Position numbers and translations under genes: made by a program
Assembly: GCA_032622095.1 (NCBI GenBank)
Contig: CP136062.1
Span: forward strand, 19,163,739-19,227,738
Source: Siphonodentalium dalli
Taxonomy: Eukaryota > Mollusca > Scaphopoda > Gadilida > Siphonodentaliidae
Direction of reading: 5' to 3'
DNA length: 64,000 bases
Notes under the pieces: model-generated
Told to the model about the DNA's origin: nothing
The model's database searches: none
Seen by the model: only the letters and a program-made list of their open reading frames with translations
Part shown: positions 46,051 through 57,160 of the stretch, piece after piece
Numbering within the stretch: position 1 is the stretch's first letter
How the letters are laid out: the number at the start of each line of letters is the position of its first letter

Positions 46051-46175
46051 TATAGAGGATCTCCAACGAGTTATGTTGGGATATAAGATCTTATGAAACG
46101 AGTTTGATCAATTTGCTTCACAACGAGTCATAGACGAATTGTGAATCAAATTTATCAAAAGAGTTTCATCACATG
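46051..46175. mobile_element. Partial copy of the 2876-3040 palindromic MITE
   Basis: 'gatctccaacgagttatgtt', 'gttgtgaatcaaatttatca' and the left arm are shared with 2876-3040, but the last part of the right arm is missing. Confidence 0.8.
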
Positions 46176-46284
46176 GTGATCAATAATTGCTCTTAAGCAC
46201 AATTTAATTGAAATAATGAATTAACAGAGTTTTTAATTGCGTTTAAACACAATTGGTGTCCATGTAAAGTTAAATTAATTGCAC

Positions 46285-46814
46285 TTAAAGGCACGGGCGG
46301 CGTTCGTTTCAGAAATATTCATATTTGTTCAAATCGCCATCAACAGAAGGAATATTAAAATAGATATAGTTTTGTTCATATGCCAAACATAACCAGCGCG
46401 TAAAAATAGTATATTGTCGCCAAGACGTACGATGGTGTACGTAAACAAGAGCCTGCTCGTGTTACAGAAGTTTTGCTTCTGTTTACATAACACATCACAA
46501 TTCTATTGGTTAATCACACACAAATGATATAAACGCTCTTTATTATTTCCATATCAGGAAAACAGTAACAAATAACGCTCTTTATGTTTACCATATCCGG
46601 ATCTAAACAAAAGCCAGGTTCTGTAAACATTTTTGCTTTTGTTTACATAACAAAGGAAAAACATTTGACAATAACATACTGTTTATGCCATATTTCTGAT
46701 TGGTATAAGAACAAGGTCTGTCTATATTTTACTATTATTTCTGTTTATGGCAGTTTTTGACGCAGGTAAATATTTTAACAGCATACCCACCACCAACGCC
46801 GCCCGTATCTTTAA
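46285..46814. mobile_element. TTAA MITE, AGGCACGGGCGGCGTT family
   Basis: TTAA (46285-46288), then AGGCACGGGCGGCGTT; right end AACGCCGCCCGTATCT, then TTAA (46811-46814). The interior repeats 'gcttctgtttacataac' and 'gcttttgtttacataac'. No coding sequence. Confidence 0.82.
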
Positions 46815-46850
46815 TCCTTTTATGACAAGAGCTGTGCAGCATTGAAGATC

Positions 46851-46904
46851 CTTTGCCAGTGCATCTTCTTATATATGCAAGTCTTCCATAGGGAGCCTCG
46901 CATA
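46851..46904. mobile_element. Relic of the 67-bp palindromic core
   Basis: 'ttgccagtgcatcttctta' and 'cctcgcatatata' are diverged core halves; the element is cut at TATATA by the next MITE. Confidence 0.65.
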
Positions 46905-47064
46905 TATAGAGGATCTACAACTCGTCCCCAGTTTATAGCGGAATTTACAAAATGAGTCCAGTAAATTAGGGCTGGACCGAGCCTTTGGCGAGGTCCAGAC
47001 CTAATTTACTGGACGAGTTTTGTAATGTCTGCTATAAACTGGGGACGAGTTGTAGATTCTATTT
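46905..47064. mobile_element. Palindromic MITE with TATAGAGGATCT ends
   Basis: The arms 'gatctacaactcgtccccag' and 'ctggggacgagttgtagatt' continue through 'tttatagc' and 'ccagtaaatta' to a centre near 46985, a stem of about 70 bp with few mismatches. Its terminal sequence is the one used by the 2876-3040 family, but the core is different. Confidence 0.78.
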
Positions 47065-48114
47065 ATTACATGATCCAAAACATCGACAAAACATACTTAA
47101 GTAAACAAATGGGACGCGAAACTAACATCGGCTTCTATAAGGCTTGCGATGACGTTTCACATAACTATTCGTTGTTTGCCCAAGTAAAGAAATAGTCCCA
47201 GATAAATAAAGACTTTGGCGCATTTAACGGCATATATTTTAATGACATAACTTTTCAAACTCTTAATTCATGATAGTTAGTTGAAAAAGTATTGGAAGCC
47301 ATTTTGAGACGTAGCGAACAGAATGTTAACAGCCGACAAACCGGAAGTCAAAAGTCATCTGGCACTATTTCCTGTTATTAAACAAAATGTTTAATATCAC
47401 AATTTATAGAATGGGTTTATTGAATGGAATAATGGTAGGATCATGTAATAAATAAGAGAATGTAATCACAACTCTCTCAAAAATAAAACATGTGTTTGAT
47501 AGAAGAGATTTAACATGCACTATCGCGAATGACATTACATCTGTCGAAAAGTTACCCATAATTTTGCTGTGTTTAAGGAGTCGATTACTTAGGGCATTAC
47601 TGTACATGTGTATGCACAGTTACATGACACACTGTTCACCATAATTGTGAAGTACCTTTCCGTTGACTGTTTTGAAATAATTGAAATTGATATTTGTTGT
47701 TTTAAAGTCGAATTGAATTCGAATCAAATGTCGTCGTCAATTCAGATAACAAAATGAATATCGAACATTTGCAATGGCCAAGTACTTGATCTTTCAATTT
47801 TTTTTTTAAATAAAAAATATAAATTGTTTTATTTATTTAAATCAATTTAAAAGAAATATATTATATAAACTGTTAAAAAATAGGTAATCATGCAATTGTT
47901 CTGACAAATTAAGGTTCTAAAAGGTGTTGCTAATTATAGCGAAGGCTATCAGAATCAGTATACCAACCAAATACACATATTATCATGGCAGGACAGATAT
48001 AGCGACCATGAGCTTTATATGCACACAGTTTGGTCCAAGTAGATTCCAATGTTGTAATAAATGGATAGGTAGACCTGTGCTCAAACTTGTACATATATGT
48101 ATGGACTAACAACA
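47065..48114. other. Mostly unannotated; contains a right half of the TA-type palindromic MITE
   Basis: At 47535-47610 'aaaagttacccataatttt' followed by 'aaggagtcgattactt' and GGGCATTA is the right half of the 57925-58132 family. The remainder is AT-rich with no genes recognised. Confidence 0.55.
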
Positions 48115-48182
48115 GTAATGTCCTAAATAATCGACTCCTTAACCACAGCAGAATTATGGGTAATTTTTCAGGATTTAGTTGG
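48115..48182. mobile_element. Left half of the TA-type palindromic MITE
   Basis: 'aatgtcctaaataatcgact' then 'ccttaaccacagcag' and 'aattatgggtaa' equals the left arm of the family; no right arm follows. Confidence 0.75.
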
Positions 48183-48462
48183 TGCTGCAGTAGTCAATGA
48201 ACTGTTAACTGCAGAGCAGTTATGGTTTGACCGCAGTTATAACTGCATAATAACTTTTGGCAGTACAGTATATATAGTATAGACACCTAGAGTACATGTA
48301 GTATAGATGGAAGAGTATATGGTAACAACAACATATGGTAGAGTTACTCAGTTAGCATTTTGATGTACGGCAATCAGAAAAGGAAATGAAATTCAACAGT
48401 GTAGTGAGGTGTGCTCAAATTTTCTGTCCGAGTCTTCTAATGGTTACAGACTACAAAGCTCA

Positions 48463-48540
48463 GAACAAGTCTGAGTTTAGTGTGCCTGTCATTTGCAGAA
48501 TGAGGTCCCCAGAGGGTGAATTTATTGATCCCAGCCCACT
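48463..48540. mobile_element. Truncated GAGGTCCC MITE (left end)
   Basis: 'tctgagtttagtgtgcctgt' then 'gaggtccccagagggtgaat', broken off at 'cagcccact'. Confidence 0.8.
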
Positions 48541-48751
48541 ATTTTTTCAACAGAAAAAGCAGAACATTATTTTAACGTATAATTAGATTTTTTTTACGTT
48601 GTTTGGTAACTGAAGGTCTGGAACTCAGAATGCATCTTTAAAATTAAATTAAATATAGTCTGTATAATAGTATTTCATGTACTATCAACCTGTTTTGATC
48701 ACCGGGATATGTTGACAGTGAGAAATTACTTTCTGTTTTGATGCATGACGA

Positions 48752-48850
48752 TTAACCCTTCCATGACTGGAGATTCCTGAATTTTTGCGAAAACCCTGTG
48801 CCAATGCATTCTCTGAGCACCAGCACAGCTCCCGTCATGAAAGGGTTAAG
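48752..48850. mobile_element. 91-bp TTAA MITE with a collapsed core
   Basis: TTAA (48752-48755), then CCCTTCCATGACTGGAG; right end GCTCCCGTCATGAAAGGG, then TTAA (48847-48850). Inside is CCCTGTGCCAATGCATTCTC, only the first 20 bases of the core unit, so most of both palindromes has been lost. Same end family as 59828-60564. Confidence 0.85.
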
Positions 48851-48949
48851 TCACATGAACATAAAATAATGATAGATATTTTGGTGAGCCATGTACTTAA
48901 ATCAACACTATAATTCACCTTTATCAATAATATCACCAGTGGTGGCGAG

Positions 48950-49015
48950 GCCTGAAAATATGGTGCTGGACATGTGCAAAATGAGGTTCCCACAGGGTAA
49001 ATTTAGTGATTACTG
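48950..49015. mobile_element. Degraded fragment of the GAGGTCCC MITE
   Basis: 'aaatgaggttcccacagggt' and 'aaatttagtgatta' match one hairpin arm. Confidence 0.55.
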
Positions 49016-49051
49016 CTCAACTGATCCGAAACAGACACATCGTGTGTACTG

Positions 49052-49300
49052 TTAACCCTTTGAGTGCCAGGGGCCGATCTCATCGGCCCTAAACCTACAA
49101 AATAAGTCTGTAAAAGAATATAAGAATAAATTATTAAAATTGTAAAAAAATTAAATTAAAAAAAAAAAAAAAAAATGTTAGGCCAATGCATTCTCTTATA
49201 TATGCGAGGCGACCTATGGTCGACTCGCATATATAAGAGAATGCATTGGCACAGGGTATATGAGTTGTTACAAAAATCGACCTGGCACTCAAAGGGTTAA
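49052..49300. mobile_element. TTAA MITE (CCCTTTGAGTGCCAGG ends) with one palindromic core
   Basis: TTAA (49052-49055), then CCCTTTGAGTGCCAGGGG; right end CCTGGCACTCAAAGGG, then TTAA (49297-49300). A small hairpin GGCCGATCTCATCGGCC lies just inside the left end. One core at 49183-49249, preceded by a long A/T spacer. A close copy is at 52120-52362. Confidence 0.92.
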
Positions 49301-49429
49301 ACAAGAAATGATACCACACTTCAATTAGGTCACAGCCCAATCAAATTAAATTGTTCATGTGTTATTCAATAAAACAATAAATTACACTATATTCTAATAT
49401 TATGTACTTACTTTTATTAGTTTATGAAT

Positions 49430-49735
49430 TGCATTGGCTTAACACATTAAAAATTAAAAAATTGTTAAAGAATGTAAGAAAAAATGGTAAAAAGTGTTAA
49501 AAAGTTTTTTTAGGCCAATGCATTCTCTTATATATGCGAGGCGACCTATGGTCGACTCGCATATATAAGAGAATGCATTGGCACAGGGCATAACTGTAAC
49601 CATCACAATGTGGTCAATGAGCCGGTTCCAATGATATCCATATTTGTATGGTTTTATTGAGACAGACCCAAGATAATTTAGGCTGTTGCAGCTTTATTTG
49701 GCCGTTTTTGGCCGGTTTGTTAGGTAAAGGGTTAA
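49430..49735. mobile_element. Truncated inverted copy of the CCCTTTACCCAACA TTAA MITE
   Basis: Core at 49514-49580; then 'gcataactgtaaccatcaca' and 'ggccggtttgttaggtaaag' and GGG, then TTAA (49732-49735), the reverse of 44637-44857. The opposite end is cut inside the second core at 'gcattggcttaacac'. Confidence 0.85.
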
Positions 49736-49804
49736 AAACAAGGAGAAGCAGTCTGGGGAGTATTCGTTATTTATTTTGAGCAAAATGTGAAACTACACTA
49801 CGCA

Positions 49805-50040
49805 CATCAGGCTAGCATCACTAAATTCATCCTCTGGGGACCTCATTCTGCCTAGGCCTCAACTGCTATGGAAGACCTAGACTCAGATTTAGGTTCCCAA
49901 ATGGTGAATATGGTGCTGTACACCCAATTTGGGGATATAGCGAAACTAAACTAACAAAGAAAAATAAGTTTCTAAAGAAACTACTAAACTTGTTAAATTG
50001 ACAATAAAGCGACTTTCCAGAGAAGATAAAGCCTAAGAGG
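49805..50040. mobile_element. GAGGTCCC MITE, right-truncated
   Basis: It starts within the first hairpin ('ctggggacctcattctgcct'), keeps the 'ggttcccaaatggtgaatat' hairpin and 'tttccagagaagat', then loses similarity near 'ggttcccagcagtgttcatg'. Confidence 0.75.
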
Positions 50041-50369
50041 TTCCCAGCAGTGTTCATGCTGCCGAGAGCAAATTTCGCAAATTGCGAAAGAAAAACAAAA
50101 GTGGATCAACAAAATGTGCTAGTGGCTAAAGAAAGTGGCTCAAAGAATTAGGGTGTTTGGCTCTTAATTGCCATCTGACAGATTAAGCACTCGCTAATTG
50201 ATTCTCGGCTTATGCCACAACGGGCTGGTAATTGTATCGCGTGCAGTCAATGGGTTTCCTATTTCTACTCGATAAAACACACATTCATTGTATTGCTTTC
50301 ACCTATCGCCAAACATTAGTGAAACAAAGGACACATAATCATCCTATATTAGACTTTGCATAAACACTA
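50041..50369. other. Short 'gtggct(c)aa' repeats; no gene recognised
   Basis: 'agtggctaaagaaagtggct' at about 50131 resembles the series at 50650-50720, on the other side of the hAT remnant. Confidence 0.4.
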
Positions 50370-50579
50370 TATTGTGTTCCTGTGTTGATTGTGGAATGTG
50401 AGAGGGCCTTCTCCGGCCAACATTTAATCAAAGATAAAAGGTGAAACAGACTTTCTGTTCCACATTTAAACTTATTAATGAAAATTGCAATTGAAGACCC
50501 TCCAATGTTAGACTTTAATTTTGGTAAAGCATTTAATAAATGGGCAGATGTAAAATCTCGCAAAATGTTCAATGTTTGA
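50370..50579 (+). pseudogene. hAT transposase C-terminal dimerisation domain remnant
   Basis: The plus-strand frame reads CVPVLIVECERAFSGQHLIK, then DKR, an in-frame TGA (50430 area), NRLSVPHLNLLMKIAIE, DFNFGKAFNKWADVKSRK and a stop at 50577-50579. The C-E-R-x-F-S motif followed by a conserved RNRL and LxxLMxI helix, and a D-F..A...W ending, is the hAT C-terminal (dimerisation) domain. The internal stop and absence of the rest of the transposase mark a dead fragment. It may have supplied, or been supplied by, the hAT-like ends seen elsewhere in the window, but no link can be shown. Confidence 0.8.
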
Positions 50580-50942
50580 GTTAGTTAGCTTGTGTTGTTC
50601 TTTGAATATGTTTAAATCAAAGTGGCCAAACAATATGAGTTGAAAAAATGTGGCTCAAGTAAATGAAAAGTGGCTCAAAAAAATTCAGAAGTGGCTAAGG
50701 TGGTGGCTCAAGAAAATTTTGGGCCACTGTGAACACTGGTTCCCAGAGGGTGAATTTAGTGACACTAACATCCGGCACCATATATTGAGGCCAGTTGAGA
50801 CTACCAGACTGACAATGTGTGCAGAAAATGTGAAATTCCAAGTAAATAGTTACACAAAGTCATATGGAGGCATTCAGACTCATAAAAACATTGCATTAAT
50901 TAAAGTCATATGAAGCGCATGAATAATGATTTCACCACTGGT

Positions 50943-51040
50943 TAAGTGGTCCTGCTAATTTACTATGATGCTGGTGGGTCCTGCTAATTTGCTATGATGC
51001 TGGTGGGCCCTGCTAATGTGTTATGATGCTGGTAGGGCAA
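50943..51040. repeat. 29-bp tandem repeat, about 3.3 copies
   Basis: CCTGCTAATTTGCTATGATG units start at 50951, 50980 and 51009. Confidence 0.9.
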
Positions 51041-51174
51041 TGCGATGCTGTTAAGAAAAAGTACCATTGTTTTTTCTAAAGTTGTCACTTTTGCTGTGTT
51101 TGGCTAATCCAAATGATTTGAGCAAAAGCCAGTTTCTGTATGAACCATTCAAGAACATGCATATCTATTGTATA

Positions 51175-51300
51175 TTTTGGAACTTCTGTATGTATGTATG
51201 GGTGTTATAGACTCGAAAACTGCTCGACCGATCCAACTCAAATTTGGTATGTAGGCCTAATTTGATCCCGGGAACAATATGTGTGGGTCCAATTCATGTG
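51175..51300. repeat. Mollusc-type dispersed repeat
   Basis: 'gactcgaaaactgctcgacc' followed by 'gatccaactcaaatttggta' is a phrase found in many mollusc and invertebrate dispersed repeats; single copy here. Confidence 0.4.
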
Positions 51301-51316
51301 CGACTGTGTCCTTGAC

Positions 51317-51556
51317 CTCGCTCATATATGCTCATATAGTCATGTTTCTGGACCGATCTCGCTCATATAGTCATGTTTCTGGACCGATCTCGCTCATATA
51401 TGCTCATATAGTCATGTTTCTGGACCTATCTCGCTCATATATGCTCATATAGACATGTTTCTGGACCGATCTCGCTCATATATGCTCATATAGTCATGTT
51501 TCTGGACCGATCTCGCTCATATATGCTCATATAGTCATGTTTCTGGACCGATCTCC
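51317..51556. repeat. 41-bp tandem array, about 6 copies
   Basis: The unit is CTCGCTCATATATGCTCATA followed by 'tagtcatgtttctggaccgat'. The second copy lacks 10 bp. Confidence 0.93.
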
Positions 51557-51603
51557 TAATAATATTCAACGTTGTTCACTCAGTAGTATTCAACATGGTC
51601 ACA

Positions 51604-51799
51604 CTGAATTAGTAGATCAATCTCTCATTTCTCAATAGGCATTGAATTAGTAGATCAATCTCTCATTTCTCAATAGGCATTGAATTAGTAGATCAATCTC
51701 TCATTTCTCAATAGGCATTGAATTAGTAGATCAATCTCTCATTTCTCAATAGGCATTGAATTAGTAGATCAATCTCTCATTTCTCAATAGGCATTGCAT
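51604..51799. repeat. 38-bp tandem array, five copies
   Basis: The unit is TGAATTAGTAGATCAATCTC followed by 'tcatttctcaataggcat'; copies are identical or nearly so, indicating recent expansion. Confidence 0.95.
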
Positions 51800-52119
51800 T
51801 AGGCAATAATTTCAAACTCGCAATTCACAATCAGACTCAATTTTGCAATGTCCACAAACAAGTCCAGATGCTGTATATTCTGTCCAGATGGAGGCGATCA
51901 CAGACGAAGTCGGACACATCCGCTAATTTTTAAATATTTTAATAATGGTGGTGCTGTTGTTGTAAAATGATTGGGAACAGCAATCTAAATTATGGCTGGT
52001 TTGCAACAACCAAGTCATTATTAAAATATTTCACTTTATACATGTTATGAATGTTTTACACACATAGTGGCTTTTCATAGATTTATTCAGATCAGACAAA
52101 CACCATGGAAATAATAACT

Positions 52120-52362
52120 TTAACCCTTTGAGTGCCAGGGGCCGATCTCATCGGCCCTAAATCTGCAAAATAACTCTGTTAAAGAATATAGGAATAAATT
52201 ATTAAAATTGTAAAAAATTGTAAAAAAAATAAAAAATTGTTAGGCCAATGCATTCTCTTATATATGCGAGGCGACCTATGGTCGACTCGCATATATAAGA
52301 GAATGCATTGGCACAGGGTATATGGGTTGATACAAAAATCGACCTGGCACTCAAAGGGTTAA
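52120..52362. mobile_element. TTAA MITE (CCCTTTGAGTGCCAGG ends), second copy
   Basis: TTAA (52120-52123), then CCCTTTGAGTGCCAGGGG; core 52244-52310; right end CCTGGCACTCAAAGGG, then TTAA (52359-52362). It differs from 49052-49300 mainly in the length of the A/T spacer. Confidence 0.92.
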
Positions 52363-52546
52363 AACAAATACGGTACTTTATCTTAACAGCATCACTTCCC
52401 TGACATCATAGAAAATTAGCAGGACACTTAACAAGGGGTGGATATGTTTGTTGCAAAATATAATGGAATGTTTGTTATTAGATATAATTAAGCACATAAC
52501 AATCTTATATGATTTATAACTGGAGGCATGTAAATAGAACACACCT

Positions 52547-53001
52547 CAAGTCTGAGTTTAGTGTGCTTGCTATTTGCAGAATGAGGTCCCCAGAAGGTGA
52601 ATTTAGTGACCTTATTCCACATAGCGGGCTAGCATTACCAAATTAACCCTGTGAGGACCTCAATCTGCATGGTCTCATCTGCTATGGGAGACATACTCAG
52701 ATTGAAGATCCCAAATGGTGAATATTGTGATGTACACCCATTGGGAACCTCGATTATGCAATGTGTCGTCTGTAAATTTAGGGATGTAGAGACTTTAAAC
52801 TAAATAAGAAATAGAATCTATTTGCAGAAGTTTCTATAGAAATTTGATAATAAAGAAACTTTCCAGAGAAGATGAGGCTTAAGCAGAATGAGGTCACCAG
52901 AGGGTGAATTTGGTGATGTTAGCCCACTGTCCGAGATAGCATCACTAAATTCACCATCTGGGGACCTAATTCTGAAAATGATAGACACAAACTCAGGCTT
53001 G
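52547..53001. mobile_element. GAGGTCCC palindromic MITE, second full-length copy
   Basis: CAAGTCTGAGTTTAGTGTGC at the left, ACACAAACTCAGGCTTG at the right, with the same three-hairpin order as 44085-44524. Confidence 0.85.
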
Positions 53002-53140
53002 ATATAAATAGCACACAGCTCTGTATTAGTAACATAAATTTTCCAAGATACGTGAACCTGGTTAACATATTGCGAGAAAAATTCCCCGATGAGAATTCAC
53101 AACCGCATTAACAAGTGTAATGCCAAGATGACATATACAG

Positions 53141-53587
53141 CAATGCCCTAAATAATCGACTCCTTAACCACAGCAAAATTATGGGTAATTTTTCAGGATT
53201 TAGTCGGAAATATGGCTTGTTGCCATTCATCGGAAAGCTCTCAGTGAGAGGTTTCCGATGGCAACAAGCCATATTTCCGACTAAATCCTAAAAAGTTACC
53301 CATAATTCTGTTATATGTCTACTTCTAAGTTTATTTCATGTATGTTTTAATATCAAGTAATGTAGTTTATGTTTATCATTTCAGTTATACTTGGTGGGTT
53401 TTGAATAAAGTTCGTTTACAAACCTAGGATTAGGCTCGTCCATCAATGGTAGCAGAGCTCTAAAATGAATCATGTCTAATACAGCAGGATACAGAAACCC
53501 ACCAAGCTTACATGATGGTATATCTTACCAGCAATGGAAAAATGAGGTTGAAATGTGGTTAAGGAGTCGATTATTTAGGGCATTACT
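53141..53587. mobile_element. TA-type palindromic MITE split by an LTR-retrotransposon segment
   Basis: The left end 'aatgccctaaataatcgact', the central hairpin (about 53190-53290) and the distal right end 'gtggttaaggagtcgattat' with GGGCATTA are all present. Between 'cataattctgtt' (53312) and 'gtggttaagg' (53555) lies foreign sequence with a primer-binding site and a gag start. Confidence 0.8.
53312..53560 (+). pseudogene. Copia-type LTR end, tRNA-iMet primer-binding site and gag N-terminus
   Basis: An AATAAA-bearing LTR-like end closes 'gctcgtccatca', followed by TGGTAGCAGAG (53457-53467), complementary to the 3' end of animal initiator tRNA-Met: a primer-binding site. An ATG at 53482 opens MSNTAGYRNPPSLHDGISYQ, then QWKNEVEMWL. 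The pattern P-x-L-x-D-G-x-x-Y-x-x-W-K is the N-terminus of Ty1/Copia-type Gag, which packages the element RNA. Only about 25 codons are left before the sequence returns to the MITE, at TGGTTA, where both sequences agree. Confidence 0.65.
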
Positions 53588-54856
53588 ATACCTCCCCCCT
53601 CCGATGATCAGGTTAACCCTTTCCACACTGAAACATCATTGATGAGTAGTTATCCCATAGAATGGATCAAACTTATTATCTGAACATTTCCTATGGGAAC
53701 TATTCATCACTGAAAATTTTAAGAAAGTGTTAAATTTATTATCTGAATATTTCCTACAGGATCTACTTGTCAATGAGTATTTAGTATAGAAATGGTTGAA
53801 GTATGTATGTTCAATACTGTTGTAATGTCCTAATATTTGTATAAACTCCTCCAAGTTCATGGAAAAATAGGAATTTTCTTGTGACAGAAACTCATAACTG
53901 TTCTCTCTAACTCAAAATTATTTTATACCCCTGAATAAGTACACAAAGGGACGAGATACACCCAAGGCTCAAAATAATTATTTTTTTACTGACTGTCAAA
54001 ATGAGAGGCACCAAATGGATTGTGTTGGTCATTTCAAAATGGTGCCTGTCAAATTTTCAGATGTACTGTATGAGAGAGTATTTAAATTTCTAATCAATCA
54101 ACTTATTATTCGTCAATGATGCGCACATGTCAGTGAACATCCAATTGCCACCTAGGAAAAACCCATGTTATTTTTTTTTTCAAAAGTTCAAAAACTTTAT
54201 GTCGATTAATAAATACACATGCAATTCAACATAATTATATTCACTATGAATTGATCTGAAATTAAAAAAGAACTATTTTTTGCCTTCAATGTCCTATTTG
54301 GCCAGAAGTGGCTCCTTGGACAGATACAAATTGTTTAAAGAATTGCATTGGACAAAATGTCCGACAGATACAGAAGTGCACTGGACATAAGCTAATTTTC
54401 GTCGGACATTGACCGTGACCGGCCACTTATTTTGAGCCTTGGATACATTGGAGATAAATATAGAGGATCTCTAATGATCTCTAAAGAGTCGCAATTCTAA
54501 ACAAAATATATTAACCAAGTGTACTACATTCGAGCCAAGCTATAGCGAGGCAATCTCTACCAGAGCGCACCAGTCATACTTCCTTTCTGACTCTGTAACC
54601 GGCTGGGTACTCGTCTGCCGTTTCTATATTTAGCGCATGATTTTCCAAACAAAATGGCGAAAACCGATCGCCTAGAGTCAAATTTCCTGTGTTTGAGAAC
54701 AATTCCCACACTAAAAACTTAATGACAGAGTGGAGGATCAGGACGGTAGTTTTGTTGACTATTTTCGCAAGCAACTCATCAAAATTGTACAAATTATAAC
54801 TCTTGTGTCTGACTTGGCATGTGTGTTGTCGGGACGTTGTCGTCCATGTGCGTTTC
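53588..54856. other. Little recognisable; one TTAACCCTTT single end
   Basis: At about 53613-53640 TTAACCCTTTCCACACTGAA resembles a TTAA MITE left end, but no partner end is found nearby. A direct repeat 'ttattatctgaa(c/t)atttcc' lies at 53672 and 53736. An open frame of 72 codons at 54574-54792 (minus) has no recognised motif. Confidence 0.4.
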
Positions 54857-55085
54857 GACTTGTGTGTTGATAAAATAATCTGAGAACCAAATCACACCGT
54901 TTCGTAATACATGTATAGTTCTTAGGTTCTGGTGGGACTTTCCAAACTTAAGGTACGAAACCACACACATTTTGTTCGATATTTTGTGTGCTTAATAAGG
55001 GCAGCATTTTGCTCTGCTCGCTTGGTATATATTTTAATATCGCGGAAGTCCACCAAATGTGGGTGTAATGTCGCCTTTAGCAGCG
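54857..55085. repeat. Uninterrupted copy of the 39039-39665 repeat (empty site)
   Basis: 'gttgataaaataatctgaga', 'ccaaatcacaccgttt', 'gggactttccaaacttaagg' and 'cgcggaagtcca' follow without the 428-bp insert. Confidence 0.75.
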
Positions 55086-55128
55086 GTCTTACCTAGTCAT
55101 CAAGCTTAAGGGAGGTAAACCCTGCATT

Positions 55129-56530
55129 AGGGTCCTGCGAATTGGAGATTTTGATCGATTCGATATTCGAATATCGAATCAAATATCGAATCGAATCATA
55201 CCTGTGTGTTGCATTCTCAATTAGGCATTTAATGTCAATGATTAGACGATTTGAGAAACGTTCTATGAACTTCCATGAAATTCCATCATAACTTGTGTGG
55301 CGATCAACCGTCGTTCCCGATACTATTAACTTCAATTGAGAATTGTTGAGAGAGAAAAAAAACAGATTAAAACGTCCATGCGGTCGTAACGACGATTAGA
55401 TATATAACCACTAAACGGATTATCGGAATTAAAATCACGCGCAATTTGTAGAGTTTGCATGTACATGCACAATTGCAAATCGGCACTCGGAAACACCCGT
55501 TTTTATAAACTTGAAGATGCAACAACAGTCGCAGGGTATTCTGTTTATGTAGTGCTGGATGCTTAGATGTCTTGTTGTCCCAGACGCTTGCGATTTATAT
55601 ACCACGTTGCATTCATCACACGTGTAAGTTTCTGCACTACATGCAGCTTTTTATCATGTTTAAAATAAACATGAATAACAGACGACAAATTGTCAAGTTT
55701 CAAGGAACGCTCCGAAACTGAAAGTCAACTTCAAAAGAAAACACCGCCACACGCACTCTTCGACGCCGGGAGCACGTGTTGTTTACATTCTCGGTGATAT
55801 TACAGAACGAATGTCGACCGCGACGAATGCGGAGGATGGGAAAGTTACATTTATTTTATTGTTAAATACACTTATTAAGTAACATCATTTGGTCGTAATA
55901 TATATAAACATACCATGCATAAAATCATCTGGCCAATATCCATTTGCATTCATACTTCGTTCGAACGACGAATCACTAGAAAAGGGGTTAGCGGTGTACT
56001 CAATTGGTACCTCGTGTGCGCGGTTTTAGACAAAACAAGAAAAGTCGCATGCGGTGATCTGAATAAACTGATGTTTTTGTTGTACAATTTGAAAAAGTAG
56101 AATTACACCACAAAACTAGATCGAGATATCCATGGTAACTCGAGTAATGACCAATCTGGACAATGCTTTTAAGCATCTCATCGCTATTATAATTTACGAG
56201 TGTCGTCGGTCCATCGGCGATCTCTGAGCTTTTGGCTACAATGTTCAAAGCTAGAATTCAGATGTATTTAGTCGTCTGATAGTGGCTAATTACTGGCTAT
56301 ACTTATATTTAATAGCATGCGAACATTCGCGATGTACAATAAGAATTATAAGGTGCATATATTCATAATTTTTGGGAATTATATGGCACAGAAACAGCGA
56401 AGATCGACGTGTGCACTTGTCCGTAAACAGCTTACTTTTTTGTCAGTGTATATTCGAAATTTCGAGTTGGAAATTTCGAATCGAATTTGACTTTCGAATC
56501 GAATCTCGAATCAAATATTCGCAGGACCCT
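55129..56530. mobile_element. 1.4-kb DNA element with AGGGTCCTGCGAAT ends
   Basis: The left end AGGGTCCTGCGAATTGGAG and right end TTCGCAGGACCCT are inverted repeats, with subterminal 'gattcgatattcgaatatcg' and 'ttcgaatcgaatctcgaatc' blocks. The flanks GCATT and GCATA suggest a short target duplication with one change. The ends resemble hAT-type non-autonomous elements, which is inference. Interior frames have no known domain. Confidence 0.65.
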
Positions 56531-57160
56531 GCATAGAGTATGATAGCGAGGCTCGATTCAAATTTAGTGGACAAGGAAATGTAAGTTTTGAGACAGTGCC
56601 ATATCTGCTATATATTAGTGGACAAGGTTAATAAATTTTGTATAAATTTTCGACGAATTTGAGATCCATTTTATCACATAATCACATTTTAGCAAGGAAA
56701 AATTATCCAAAAATGGCTGGGGTTAAACAAAAATTAATAGTGATTTTCTTATCACAACCAAAGAGGATGTAAAGACACCTTCAAGAAAAAATATATTTCC
56801 ATTTTAAATAGGTCTTTTCATGTTGACAATATTGTTCACCACCCTTATCACTCATGTTTATCTCACAGTCAACACTAAATAACCCAACACAAATCGAACA
56901 TCATAATTATATTCTAACTAACATAATAATAAAGTTCTAGCAGTGACATTAACATGATTGCACTAAATAAGCTCTTACGTCACTGTATGTACCAGTTATA
57001 CATGTGTGTCTTACTAAAAAATATGAGGCCAGGTTTAGGGAATAATTATGTGATAAAACTGAAATTCCTCACAGAATAACATCACTATTATACCAATAAT
57101 ATATTAACTTTAACCAGATACATAACCACTGTATATCAATCATAAACAGGACCAAGAACC
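56531..57160. other. No recognised feature
   Basis: AT-rich sequence lacking repeats or coding signals that I can identify. Confidence 0.35.
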
